From contig NZ_JAPEQG010000001.1 of the NCBI RefSeq assembly GCF_026339735.1, forward strand, positions 1,674,001 through 1,738,000: a stretch of 64,000 bases of DNA, in the 5' to 3' direction. This document shows positions 56,560 through 64,000 of the stretch, one piece after another. The stretch is from Streptomyces sp. NBC_01669. GTDB lineage: Bacteria > Actinomycetota > Actinomycetes > Streptomycetales > Streptomycetaceae. Positions within the stretch are counted from its first letter, which is position 1, and every line of letters starts with the position of its first letter. Both the position numbers and the translations under genes were made by a program. The notes below the pieces were generated by a model. That model was not told the DNA's origin, made no database searches, and saw only the letters and a list, made by a program, of their open reading frames with translations.

Positions 56560-57999
56560 TCAGAGCGAGGTCATGACGTGCTTGATGCGCGTGTAGTCCT
56601 CGAAGCCGTACGCGGAGAGGTCCTTGCCGTAGCCCGACTGCTTGTAGCCGCCGTGCGGCATCTCGGCGACGAGCGCCATGTGCGTGTTGATCCAGACGCA
56701 GCCGAAGTCGAGGTTCTTGGACATCCGCATCGCCCGTGCGTGGTCCTTGGTCCAGACGGAGGAGGCGAGGGCGTAGTCGACGCCGTTCGCGTACTCCACG
56801 GCCTGGGCCTCGTCCGTGAACGACTGGACGGTCATGACGGGTCCGAAGACCTCGTTCTGGACGATCTCGTCGTCCTGCCGCAGACCGGAGACGACGGTCG
56901 GGGCGTAGAAGTAGCCCTTCTCACCGACCCGGTGGCCGCCCGCCTCGACCCTGGCGTGGTCGGGGAGGCGGTCGATGAAGCCGCTGACCTGGGCGAGCTG
57001 ACCCGCGTTGTTGAGCGGGCCGTAGAGCACGTCCTCGTCGTCCGGCTGCCCGGTCCTGGTGTCGGCCGCGGCCTTGGCGAGGGCGGCGACGAACGCGTCG
57101 TGGACGGACTCCTGGACCAGGACGCGGGTCGCGGCGGTGCAGTCCTGGCCGGCGTTGAAGAAGCCGCCGACGATCAGGTCCTCGACCGCCTTCTCCAGGT
57201 CGGCGTCCTCGAAGACGACGGCCGGGGCCTTGCCACCGAGCTCCAGGTGGACGCGCTTGACGTCCTTGGCGGCGCTCTGCGCGACCTGGATGCCGGCCCG
57301 GACCGAACCGGTGATGGAGGCCATCGCCGGGGTGGGGTGCTCGACCATCATCCGGCCGGTCTCACGGTCGCCGCAGATCACGTTGAAGATGCCGCGGGGC
57401 AGCTCCAGCTCCTCCAGAACGCCGCCGATGATCTCGGCGATGAGCACGGTGGAGGCCGGGGTGGTGTCCGAGGGCTTGAGGACCACGGCGTTGCCCGCGG
57501 CGAGCGCGGGCGCGAACTTCCAGACCGCCATGAGGAGCGGGTAGTTCCAGGGTGCTACCTGGGCGCAGACGCCGACCGGCTCGCGGCGGATGATCGAGGT
57601 CATCCCCTCCATGTACTCGCCGGCCGAGCGGCCTTCGAGCATCCGCGCCGCACCCGCGAAGAAGCGGACCTGGTCGATGGCGGGGGCCAGTTCCTCGCTG
57701 CGGGTGAGGTGGAGCGGCTTGCCGGTGTCCCGGCTCTCCGCGGCGACGAGTTCGTCGGCGCGCGCCTCCATCGCGTCGGCGATCTTCAGCAGGGCCAGCT
57801 GGCGCACGGACGGGGTGGTGTCGCGCCAGACGGGGAACGCGGCAGCGGCGGCCGCCATCGCCGCGTCGACGTCCGCGGCGCCGGAGAGCGGGGAGGTGGC
57901 GTAGACCTCGCCGGTGCTGGGGTCCACGACATCGAGCGTGCGGCCGTCCGAGGCATCCGCGAAGGCGCCGTCGATGTAGTTGCGGAACGTGATGCTCAT
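56560..57999 (-). CDS. Gamma-aminobutyraldehyde dehydrogenase-type aldehyde dehydrogenase
   Basis: ATG 57999 (MSITFRNYIDGAFAD) is favoured over ATG 58017, which has no ribosome site. The 479-residue NAD-dependent enzyme has VGVCAQVAPWNYPLLMAVWKFAPALAAGNAVVLKPSDTTPAS (cofactor site), general base Glu in HLELGGKAPAVV, catalytic Cys in GGFFNAGQDCTAATRVLVQ, and EVFGPVMTVQSF. GQDCTAATR and MPHGGYKQSGYGKDLS are typical of PatD/gamma-aminobutyraldehyde dehydrogenases, which oxidise the aldehyde from putrescine to GABA. It starts a putative operon with an NTF2-like protein gene and an NCS1 permease gene upstream (order permease, NTF2-like, dehydrogenase), controlled perhaps by the divergent PucR regulator. 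Confidence 0.9.
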   Translation of the reverse strand: MSITFRNYIDGAFADASDGRTLDVVDPSTGEVYATSPLSGAADVDAAMAAAAAAFPVWRDTTPSVRQLALLKIADAMEARADELVAAESRDTGKPLHLTRSEELAPAIDQVRFFAGAARMLEGRSAGEYMEGMTSIIRREPVGVCAQVAPWNYPLLMAVWKFAPALAAGNAVVLKPSDTTPASTVLIAEIIGGVLEELELPRGIFNVICGDRETGRMMVEHPTPAMASITGSVRAGIQVAQSAAKDVKRVHLELGGKAPAVVFEDADLEKAVEDLIVGGFFNAGQDCTAATRVLVQESVHDAFVAALAKAAADTRTGQPDDEDVLYGPLNNAGQLAQVSGFIDRLPDHARVEAGGHRVGEKGYFYAPTVVSGLRQDDEIVQNEVFGPVMTVQSFTDEAQAVEYANGVDYALASSVWTKDHARAMRMSKNLDFGCVWINTHMALVAEMPHGGYKQSGYGKDLSAYGFEDYTRIKHVMTSL

Positions 58000-58089
58000 G
58001 GAACCGGTCTTTCTCATGGTCGGGCGGCGGTACGGGTGGTGCTCGTGGTCACCCGGTGGTGCGGGCGAACGTTCGGCGCGACGGTGCCG

Positions 58090-58500
58090 TCAGCCGGTGG
58101 TGCGGGCGGACAGGTGCTCGTGGACGGCGGGCCAGCTGCCGTCCTCGGCGCGGGCGAAGATGATCGTCTCCCGCTCGTGGACGGTCTCCTCGCCGGCCCG
58201 CGTGGCGATCCTGGTCTCGACGTCGTGGCTGAAGACGGCGGTGGAGCCGAGGTGCTGGATCAGCTGTCCGGTGGAGGTGCAGGCCAGGATCCGGAAGTCG
58301 TCCTCGGCCACCCACTGCTGCCACAGCGCTCGGTACTCGGCCGTGGAGGCGAGCCGCTGCGGGGTGGAGTGGAAGACGAAGGTGGCGTCCGGCGCGAAGG
58401 CACCGAAGTAGTCGTCGAGGCGTCCCTCGGCGAAGGCGGCGACGAGCGCGTCGGCGGCGGCCCGGATCTCCTGGACGGGGGTGTTCTCGGTCGTGCTCAT
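58090..58500 (-). CDS. NTF2-like (SnoaL/DUF4440-type) protein
   Basis: A 136-residue protein starting at ATG 58500 with AGGAG six bases upstream. It opens EIRAAADALVAAFAEGRLDDYFGAFAPDATFVFHSTPQRLASTAEYRALWQQW and continues with beta strands ending ARAEDGSWPAVHEHLSARTTG, the cone-shaped alpha+beta barrel pattern of the family. Members are small enzymes or ligand-binding proteins, and the role is unknown. It lies 32 bases after the permease gene and 90 bases before the dehydrogenase gene, so it likely takes part in the same uptake and degradation route. Confidence 0.83.
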   Translation of the reverse strand: MSTTENTPVQEIRAAADALVAAFAEGRLDDYFGAFAPDATFVFHSTPQRLASTAEYRALWQQWVAEDDFRILACTSTGQLIQHLGSTAVFSHDVETRIATRAGEETVHERETIIFARAEDGSWPAVHEHLSARTTG

Positions 58501-58532
58501 GGGTGGCTCCTGGTGACGGGCGGGGCGAGCGC

Positions 58533-60071
58533 TCAGTGAGCGGCGGCGGGTTCGGCGACGGGGGACTCCTCCGTACCGCCGGTGATCGGCGGGACCTCGG
58601 TGTCCGACGCCCGTACGATTCGGGGTCCGTCCGGCCCGTACACCCCGCGCGGCTCCGGGAACACGGTGAGCAGGGTGAGGTAGAGCACGGCCGCCAGGGC
58701 GAGGCCGACCGGCAGGGAGATGTCCGCGCCGTTCGCGAGGTTGCCGAGCGGGCCGACGAACTGGCCGGGCAGGTTGGTGAAGAGGAGCGCCACGACGGCC
58801 GAGATGACCCAGGTGGACATGCCGCGCCAGTTCCAGCCGTGGTTGAACCAGTAGCGTCCACCGGTCTGGCGGCGGTTGAAGACCTGGAGGGCGTCCGCGT
58901 CGTACCAGCCGCGCCGGGTGAAGTAGCCGAGGGCCATGACGATCATCCACGGGGCCGTGCACGTGATGATCAGGGTGGCGAAGGTGGAGATGGACTGCGC
59001 GAGGTTGAGCGCAAACCGGCCGACGAAGATGAAGGCGATCGACAGGGCCCCGATGAAGAACGTCGACTGGACCCGGCTGAAGCGCGTGAACACGCTGGAG
59101 ACGTCGAGCCCGGTGCCGTACAGCGCGGTCGTGCCGGTGGAGAGGCCACCGATCAGGGCGATCAGGCAGAGCGGCAGGAAGTACCAGCCGGGCGAGATGG
59201 CGAGCAGTCCGCCGACGTAGTTGGGGGCGGCCGGGTCGACGTACTTCGCGGCCTTGGCGGCGATGATCGAGGCTGTGGCCAGGCCGAAGAGGAACGGCAG
59301 CAGGGTGGCGACCTGGGCGAGGAACGCGGCGCCCATCACCCGGCGGCGCGGCGTAGCGGTCGGGATGTAGCGCGACCAGTCGCCGAGGAAGGCGCCGAAC
59401 GAGACCGGGTTGGACAGGACGATCAGCGCGGAGCCGATGAAGGCCGGCCAGAAGAGCGGGTCGGCGGTCGAGGCGAAGGCTCCCGCGTACCCCGGGTCGA
59501 AGTCTCCGGCGAAGGCGAAGGCGCCGAGGACGAAGAGCGCCGAGGCCGCGAGAACCGCGATCTTGTTGACCAGCAGCATGAACCGGAAGCCGTAGACACA
59601 GACGACGAGCACCAGTCCGGCGAAGATCGCGTAGGCGACGCCGTAGCTCACGTCGGACTCGGGGAGACCGGCGAGCCGGTGGGCTCCGCCGACGAGTGCG
59701 TCACCCGAGGACCACACGGAGATCGAGAAGAACGCGACCGCGGTGAGCAGCGAGAGGAAGGAGCCGACGATCCTGCCGTGGACGCCCAGGTGAGCGGAGG
59801 AGGAGACGGCGTTGTTGGTGCCGTTGGTCGGGCCGAACAGCGCCATCGGGGCGAGCAGCAGGGCGCCGACGAGCAGCCCCAGCACGGTCGCCGCCAGCCC
59901 CTGCCAGAAGGACAGCCCGAACAGGATCGGGAACGCGCCGAGCACACAGGTGGCGAAGGTGTTGGCACCGCCGAAGGCGAGCCGGAAGAGGTCGAGGGGA
60001 CGGGCGGTGCGGTCCGCTTCGGGTATCCGCTCGACCCCGTTGGTCTCGACTTCGGTGATCGAGGAAGTCAC
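58533..60071 (-). CDS. NCS1-family purine/cytosine permease-like transporter
   Basis: The 512-residue membrane protein starts at GTG 60071 behind GGTGGAG. About twelve helices are visible. NCS1 marks are RPLDLFRLAFGGANTFATCVLGAFPILFGLSFWQGLAATVLGLLVGALLLAPMALFGPTNGTNNAVSSSAHLGVHGRIVGSFLSL and SNPVSFGAFLGDWSRYIPTATPRRRVMGAAFL. This is a CodB-like cation symporter for nucleobases, allantoin, hydantoin or related compounds. With a downstream aminoaldehyde dehydrogenase and a divergent PucR regulator, a nitrogen-source uptake system (amine, pyrimidine or hydantoin) is likely. The exact substrate is not determined. Confidence 0.9.
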   Translation of the reverse strand: MTSSITEVETNGVERIPEADRTARPLDLFRLAFGGANTFATCVLGAFPILFGLSFWQGLAATVLGLLVGALLLAPMALFGPTNGTNNAVSSSAHLGVHGRIVGSFLSLLTAVAFFSISVWSSGDALVGGAHRLAGLPESDVSYGVAYAIFAGLVLVVCVYGFRFMLLVNKIAVLAASALFVLGAFAFAGDFDPGYAGAFASTADPLFWPAFIGSALIVLSNPVSFGAFLGDWSRYIPTATPRRRVMGAAFLAQVATLLPFLFGLATASIIAAKAAKYVDPAAPNYVGGLLAISPGWYFLPLCLIALIGGLSTGTTALYGTGLDVSSVFTRFSRVQSTFFIGALSIAFIFVGRFALNLAQSISTFATLIITCTAPWMIVMALGYFTRRGWYDADALQVFNRRQTGGRYWFNHGWNWRGMSTWVISAVVALLFTNLPGQFVGPLGNLANGADISLPVGLALAAVLYLTLLTVFPEPRGVYGPDGPRIVRASDTEVPPITGGTEESPVAEPAAAH

Positions 60072-60141
60072 GGGCGCTCCACCTACTGTTCATGCGCGGG
60101 GACTGGCCCCTCAGTTTGTGGTCCCGAACCGTGCGCGGCAA

Positions 60142-60156
60142 TTGTGAAAGTCACAA
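60142..60156. promoter_or_regulatory. Palindromic site between permease and PucR genes
   Basis: TTGTGA and TCACAA are separated by AAG. The site is 19 bases before the PucR GTG and 71 bases upstream of the divergent permease start. A -10-like GATAGGCT (60160-60167) overlaps its right side, which suits autorepression by PucR. Confidence 0.55.
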
Positions 60157-60174
60157 AGGGATAGGCTGTTGTCT

Positions 60175-61626
60175 GTGGCCAGCGACAAACTCACCGTTGA
60201 GGATCTTCTCTCGTACCCCGCGCTCCAGCTCACGGTGAAGGCGGGCAGCAGCGGTCTGGGCCGCTCGGTCTCCTGGGCGCACGCGAGCGAACTGGCCGAT
60301 CCGACACCCTGGTTGCTCGGCGCCGAGGTCATCATGACGACGGGCCTGGCGGTCCCCAGGACCGCCGCCGGGCAGCGCGCGTATCTGGAGCGGCTGGACG
60401 ACGCCGGGGTCTCCGCGCTGGCCCTCTCGGCGCAGCTGCACATGCCCCCGCTGCACGACGCGTTCTTCCGGGCGGCCGAGGAGCGGGGCTTCCCGGTCCT
60501 CGAGGTCCCGCTCGCCGTCCCCTTCATCGCGGTGGCCCAGGAGGTCGCCGCATCGGTCCAGGAGGATGCCCGGCACCGGCTCGGCGCCCAGCTGCAGGTC
60601 TTCGGTTCGCTGCGCTGGCTGGTCGCCGAGGACCTCGACACGCCAACGCTGCTGCGCCGTCTCGAACGCCTCTCGGGGTACGACGTGTACCTCTGCACGC
60701 CGCAGGGGCGCCCCCTCCTGCCGGGCGTACCGGTGCCTGATCCGGGCGTCCTGCCCGACTCGGTCGACGCCCCGCCGACCGTCCCCGGCGGATTCGTGCT
60801 GCCCGTGCCGGCGCCGGGCGGTCCGGCCGGGTTCCTTGTCGCGTACGAGCGGGAGGGCGCCCAGCCCGCCGGACTCGCCGTCGTCCAGCACATCGCCACG
60901 GTGGCGGCGCTGCGGGTCGCGATGGTGCGCAACGAGCGCGAGACGCTGCGCCGCGAGGGCGCGGAGACCCTTGCCGAGCTGCTGCAGGAGGTCCTCGACC
61001 CGGAAGCGGCACGGCGCAGGCTCGCCCGGCATGCGATCGAGGGCGACACCGTGCTGCTCGTGGTCCGGCAGACGACGGACGAGGCGCTGCTGCGCTGCCT
61101 CCAGGACCATCCGCACCTGCTGCTCACCCGGGGCGAGGACCGCTATGTCCTCGGGGTGCCGCAGCTGGCCGTGGAGATCGGCGGGCTGCCGGGCGTGGCG
61201 GCCGGGATGAGCCGCCCGTTCCTGCCGGGCGCTGCGCTGCGGGTCGCGCAGCGCGAGGCGCTCTGGGCGGTCTCGAAGGCCGTCGAGTCGGGCCGCCCGG
61301 TGATCCGTTACGGGGACGATTCCATGGGCCGCTGGCTGCCCGACGACCCGGCGGTCCTGACCGCGCTGGTCGAGCATGTCCTCGGTGAGGTGCTGCGCTA
61401 CGACAAGGCGCACGATTCGCAGCTGCTGGTCTCCGCCCGCACCTGGATGGAGCGCGACCGCCGCACGGATGCGGCCGCGGCCGCGCTCCACATCCATCCG
61501 AACACTCTGACGTACCGGCTGCGGCGATTCGGTGCGCTGGCCGACCGCGATCTGGCGTCGACGGGGGCGCTGGCGGAGGTCTGGCTGGCGATCCAGGCGG
61601 CGGGGGCGCTGGGGCTGACGGACTAA
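60175..61626 (+). CDS. PucR-family transcriptional regulator
   Basis: The start is GTG 60175 or TTG 60169; both lie just behind a -10-like GATAGGCT with no real ribosome site, so a nearly leaderless transcript is likely. The roughly 483-residue product has an N-terminal PucR domain (LTVEDLLSYPALQLTVKAGSSGLGRSVSWAHASELADPTPWLLGAEVIMTTGLAVP). A long GAF-like middle follows, then a C-terminal PucR-type helix-turn-helix (TWMERDRRTDAAAAALHIHPNTLTYRLRRFGALADRDLA). PucR regulators govern purine, amine and amino acid degradation. It is divergent from the permease-NTF2-dehydrogenase operon, which is its probable target. Confidence 0.9.
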   Translation: MASDKLTVEDLLSYPALQLTVKAGSSGLGRSVSWAHASELADPTPWLLGAEVIMTTGLAVPRTAAGQRAYLERLDDAGVSALALSAQLHMPPLHDAFFRAAEERGFPVLEVPLAVPFIAVAQEVAASVQEDARHRLGAQLQVFGSLRWLVAEDLDTPTLLRRLERLSGYDVYLCTPQGRPLLPGVPVPDPGVLPDSVDAPPTVPGGFVLPVPAPGGPAGFLVAYEREGAQPAGLAVVQHIATVAALRVAMVRNERETLRREGAETLAELLQEVLDPEAARRRLARHAIEGDTVLLVVRQTTDEALLRCLQDHPHLLLTRGEDRYVLGVPQLAVEIGGLPGVAAGMSRPFLPGAALRVAQREALWAVSKAVESGRPVIRYGDDSMGRWLPDDPAVLTALVEHVLGEVLRYDKAHDSQLLVSARTWMERDRRTDAAAAALHIHPNTLTYRLRRFGALADRDLASTGALAEVWLAIQAAGALGLTD

Positions 61627-61732
61627 GAGGAGCTCCCCTTCGGGTCAGCGGCCGGACGCATCCGCCCGCACCCGCTCCGGCACTACGCTCGAGGGACCGG
61701 AACAGAGAGCCACGGCGGACGGGAGACAGACG

Positions 61733-62515
61733 GTGCCGGTGGAAGTCACCTGGTGGGGTCATGCCACCTGCACCATCGAGGACTCCGGAGTCCGCGTCCT
61801 GACCGACCCCCTCCTCGTACGCCGCTTCGCGCATCTGCGTCGTCGCCGGGGTGCGCTTCCGGGCCCCGAGGCCACCGTCGCGGACGTCGTCCTCGTCTCC
61901 CATCTGCACTCCGACCACCTGCATCTGCCGTCGCTGGCCCGTCTCGCCCCCGGCACCCGGCTGATCGTGCCGGTGGGCGCCGTCCGTTCCGTACCGGGAC
62001 TGCGGATGCTGCGCCGCGTGCGCGGGCTGCGGATCACCGAGGTGGCGGCGGGGGACGAGGTACGCGTGGGTGAGGTTCTGGTACGGGCCGTCCCCGCGCA
62101 GCACGACGGCCGGCGGCTCCCGGTGGGCCCGCACCGTTCCCCCGCGCTGGGCTATGTCGTCGAGGGCGAGGCCCGTACGTACTTCGCCGGGGACACCGGG
62201 CTGTTCGACGACATGGCGGAGGCGGTCGGCCCGGTGGATGTCGCGCTGCTGCCGGTCGGCGGCTGGGGCCCGTATCTCGGCCACAGTCATCTGGACGCGG
62301 GCCGGGCCGCGCAGGCGCTGACCCGGCTGGCGCCGCGCTCGGCCGTGCCGGTGCACTACGGCACGTACTGGCCGATCGGGATGGACGGGGTCCGGCCGCA
62401 CGAGTTCCACTCACCGGGTGACGAGTTCGTCCGGCAGGCGGCGCTGCTGGCGCCGGACGTGGCGGTGCACCGGCTGACCCACGGCGAGCATGTGCGGCCG
62501 GAGGCCGCCAGGTGA
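61733..62515 (+). CDS. MBL-fold metallo-hydrolase (UlaG-like)
   Basis: GTG 61733 follows GGGAGA by six bases. The 260-residue protein has VEVTWWGHATCTIEDSGVRVLTDPLL at the N-terminus, the metal motif VLVSHLHSDHLHLPSL (HxHxDH), ALGYVVEGEARTYFAGDTGLFDDMAE (Asp ligand), PVGGWGPYLGHSHLD and SAVPVHYGTYWP (final His). This is the lactonase/phosphodiesterase-like branch of the beta-lactamase fold. The substrate is unknown. The stop overlaps the start of the DedA gene by GTGA, so the two are coupled. Confidence 0.88.
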   Translation: MPVEVTWWGHATCTIEDSGVRVLTDPLLVRRFAHLRRRRGALPGPEATVADVVLVSHLHSDHLHLPSLARLAPGTRLIVPVGAVRSVPGLRMLRRVRGLRITEVAAGDEVRVGEVLVRAVPAQHDGRRLPVGPHRSPALGYVVEGEARTYFAGDTGLFDDMAEAVGPVDVALLPVGGWGPYLGHSHLDAGRAAQALTRLAPRSAVPVHYGTYWPIGMDGVRPHEFHSPGDEFVRQAALLAPDVAVHRLTHGEHVRPEAAR

Positions 62516-63132
62516 TCCTGCAGGTCGTGGGGCAGCTGCCCCCTGAGTCGACGCAGCAGGCCGTCGGCTATCCGTCCCTGTTCCTGCTGGTGGCGCTGGG
62601 TGCACTGGTGCCGGTGGTGCCGACGGGGGCGCTGGTGAGTTCGGCGGCCGTGGTGGCGTTCCACCAGACGGACCCGTTCGCGCTGCTCGTGGTATTCGGG
62701 GTGGCGGCGTCGGCGGCGTTCCTCGGGGACATCTGTCTGTACTGGCTGGGGCAGCGCGGGGTGCGGTCGAAGAACGGCTCGAAGTGGCTGCGGGCGATCA
62801 GCGACCGGGCGGCACCGGAGCGGCTTGTGCAGGCGCAGCAGAAGCTGGACGAGCACGGCGCGGTGGTGCTGGTGCTGTCGCGGCTGGTGCCGGCCGGGCG
62901 GATTCCGGTGATGCTGGCCTGTCTGCTCGGGCGCATGCCGATGCGGAGGTTCGCGCGCGGTGACATACCGGCCTGTCTGGCGTGGGCGGCGACGTATCAG
63001 CTGATCGGCATTCTGGGCGGTTCGCTGTTCCCGGAGCCGTGGCAGGGTGTCGTCGCGGCGGTCGGTCTGACGCTGCTGATCAGCGGTGCTCCCGCGGTGT
63101 GGCGCAGGATACGGGCCCGGTTCAGCCACTGA
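62512..63132 (+). CDS. DedA-family (SNARE-associated domain) membrane protein
   Basis: A 206-residue protein from GTG 62512, overlapping the MBL gene. It has four to five helices and the family elements ALGALVPVVPTGALVSSAAVVAF, AAFLGDICLYWLGQRGVRS, and LSRLVPAGRIPVMLACLLGRMPMRRFARGDIPACLAWAATYQLIGILGG. The Arg in SRLVPAGR and the acidic residue in GD are the usual conserved charges. DedA proteins act as flippases for undecaprenyl phosphate or phosphatidylethanolamine, or aid membrane homeostasis. The C-terminus overlaps the tail of a convergent gene by 11 bases. Confidence 0.9.
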   Translation: MILQVVGQLPPESTQQAVGYPSLFLLVALGALVPVVPTGALVSSAAVVAFHQTDPFALLVVFGVAASAAFLGDICLYWLGQRGVRSKNGSKWLRAISDRAAPERLVQAQQKLDEHGAVVLVLSRLVPAGRIPVMLACLLGRMPMRRFARGDIPACLAWAATYQLIGILGGSLFPEPWQGVVAAVGLTLLISGAPAVWRRIRARFSH

Positions 63133-64000
63133 TGCCCCGGGGCGCCCGGGGAGTGTGCGGGGTGTGGAGTGCCTGCGGGGCATGGGTCCCGTCCAGCAGC
63201 CGGGAGCCACCGATCGGCAGGTCCCACAGGCGTTCGCGCGGATGTCCGGCGTGCTGCCAGGCGGTACGGAGCCGGGTGAGCGGTTCGAGAACGGGCTCCG
63301 CGGAGAGCAGGAACGTCGCCCAGTGCATCGGCGCCATCGCGCGGGCGCCGAGATCCTCGTACGCCTGCACGGCCTCTTCCGGGTCGATGTGCACGTCGCC
63401 GAGCCACCAGCGCGGTTCGTACGCCCCGATCGGCAGCAGGGCCAGATCGATCCCGGGGTGGCGGCGGCCGATCTCCGTGAACCAGTGCCCGTAGCCGCTG
63501 TCCCCTGCGAAGTAGACCCGCGGTCCGTCGCCGCCACCGATGGCCTTGACGACCCAGCCGCCCCACAGGGAGCGGCAGGTGTCGGTGAGGGTGCGCTTGG
63601 ACCAGTGGTGGGAGGGCACGAAGTCGAAACGGACGCCGCGCAGCACCGCCGACTCCCACCAGTCGAGCTCGGTGACGCAGGAGAAGCCGCGGCGACGGCA
63701 CCACGGGCCGAGCCCGGCGGGTACGAACAGCGGCGTGTCGCGCGGCAGCCTGCGCAGGGTGGGGGCGTCGAGATGGTCGTAGTGGTTGTGGCTGATGACG
63801 ACCGCGTCGACGGGCGGCAGGTCCTCCCAGCGGACACCGACGGGCGTGATCCTGGCGGGTGTGCCGAGGATGCGGCGGGACCAGACGGGGTCGGTGAGGA
63901 TGGTCAGCCCGCCGGTGCGGATGATCCAGCTGGCATGCCCGGCCCAGGTGACGGAGGTGGTGCCCGCGTCGGTGGCGGGCAGCGGTTCGGGGGCGTACGG
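63122..64000 (-). CDS. MBL-fold metallo-hydrolase, NAPE-PLD-like (partial at right edge)
   Basis: The frame is open to the right edge, so the N-terminus lies outside the window. The 292 visible residues begin PYAPEPLPATDAGTTSVTWAGHASWIIRTGGLTILTDPVWS. They contain the metal site VVISHNHYDHLDAPTLRRLP (HxHxDH), FVPSHHWSKRTLTDTCRSLWGGWVV (His), RVYFAGDSGYGHWFTEIGRRHPGIDLALLPIGAYEPRWW (Asp) and MAPMHWATFLLSAEP (His). This matches the N-acyl-phosphatidylethanolamine phospholipase D/RomA-like branch of the fold. Substrates in bacteria are probably phospholipid-like but unproven. It is convergent with the DedA gene, the two stops overlapping tail to tail. Confidence 0.88.
   Translation of the reverse strand, partial: PYAPEPLPATDAGTTSVTWAGHASWIIRTGGLTILTDPVWSRRILGTPARITPVGVRWEDLPPVDAVVISHNHYDHLDAPTLRRLPRDTPLFVPAGLGPWCRRRGFSCVTELDWWESAVLRGVRFDFVPSHHWSKRTLTDTCRSLWGGWVVKAIGGGDGPRVYFAGDSGYGHWFTEIGRRHPGIDLALLPIGAYEPRWWLGDVHIDPEEAVQAYEDLGARAMAPMHWATFLLSAEPVLEPLTRLRTAWQHAGHPRERLWDLPIGGSRLLDGTHAPQALHTPHTPRAPRGISG

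Noticed and set aside
1..64000. tRNA, rRNA, CRISPR arrays or a complete insertion sequence
   Set aside because: No cloverleaf with CCA-type ends, no regularly spaced repeats and no transposase reading frame were noticed in reading both strands. I could not run dedicated searches.

Overview
This window is high-GC actinobacterial DNA, almost certainly from Streptomyces. The signs are strong third-position G/C, frequent GTG and one TTG start, chains of 4-bp stop/start overlaps (ATGA, GTGA), long G/C-rich hairpin terminators, and families typical of the genus (PucR, ROK, RbsABC-type transporters, HelR, fused SecDF paralogue, MreB-like protein). I see no rRNA, tRNA, CRISPR array or complete transposase gene. 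The window opens inside one transporter gene and closes inside an MBL-fold hydrolase gene.

Layout. (1) 1-850: 3' end of an OFA-family (oxalate/formate antiporter) MFS gene, followed by a second OFA copy that is cut off after about 97 codons. (2) 1123-9588, minus strand: a tightly coupled operon that resembles the ebo (edb) metabolite-traffic operon. In transcription order it holds inositol-3-phosphate synthase, a UbiA-type prenyltransferase, a TIM-barrel isomerase, EboA, a TatD-like EboB, EboE, an EboF-like phosphodiesterase and a Tat-exported isomerase. (3) 9732-21161, minus strand: a sugar/keto-glycoside module. It has a 1237-residue secreted multidomain protein (sugar dehydrogenase, PKD, CBM6-like, ThuA, DUF1080), an isomerase, a Gfo/Idh/MocA dehydrogenase, an RbsBCA-type ABC importer and a ROK regulator. 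A shared candidate operator lies upstream of both the multidomain gene and the ROK gene. (4) 21358-27616: a NUDIX / DUF4406 / DeoR operon divergent from an MMPL exporter, then a NarL-type two-component pair.

(5) 28033-32218: a GntR/FCD regulator, a KAS III-like synthase and a PanE-like reductase share a candidate operator. They are followed by a deletion scar joining two pieces of formate dehydrogenase, then by fdhD, which has no FDH partner in the window. With the truncated OFA gene this suggests decay of formate/oxalate functions. (6) 32334-40370: SBF-like transporter with divergent LysR gene, acyl-CoA ligase, class C beta-lactamase-like hydrolase, integrase remnant, aldo/keto reductase, a 202-bp MITE and a ricin-type lectin. 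(7) 40429-45191: two SAM methyltransferases, an ABC-2 permease remnant and helR, the RNA-polymerase-recycling ATPase of rifamycin tolerance. helR is flanked by the two ends of a glycosyltransferase gene, and upstream lies a perfect 19-bp palindrome that looks like the rifamycin-associated element (RAE). (8) 45607-56404: housekeeping-like genes: pterin dehydratase, XRE regulator, DUF1275 protein, SecDF, MreB-like protein, an NAD-dependent DNA ligase and a membrane phosphatase. (9) 56560-64000: gamma-aminobutyraldehyde-type dehydrogenase, an NTF2-fold protein and an NCS1 permease divergent from a PucR regulator, then MBL hydrolase, DedA protein and a second MBL hydrolase.

The strongest leads are the ebo-like operon, in which inositol-3-phosphate synthase stands where the sugar-phosphate cyclase EboD is expected, and the RAE / split glycosyltransferase / helR locus.
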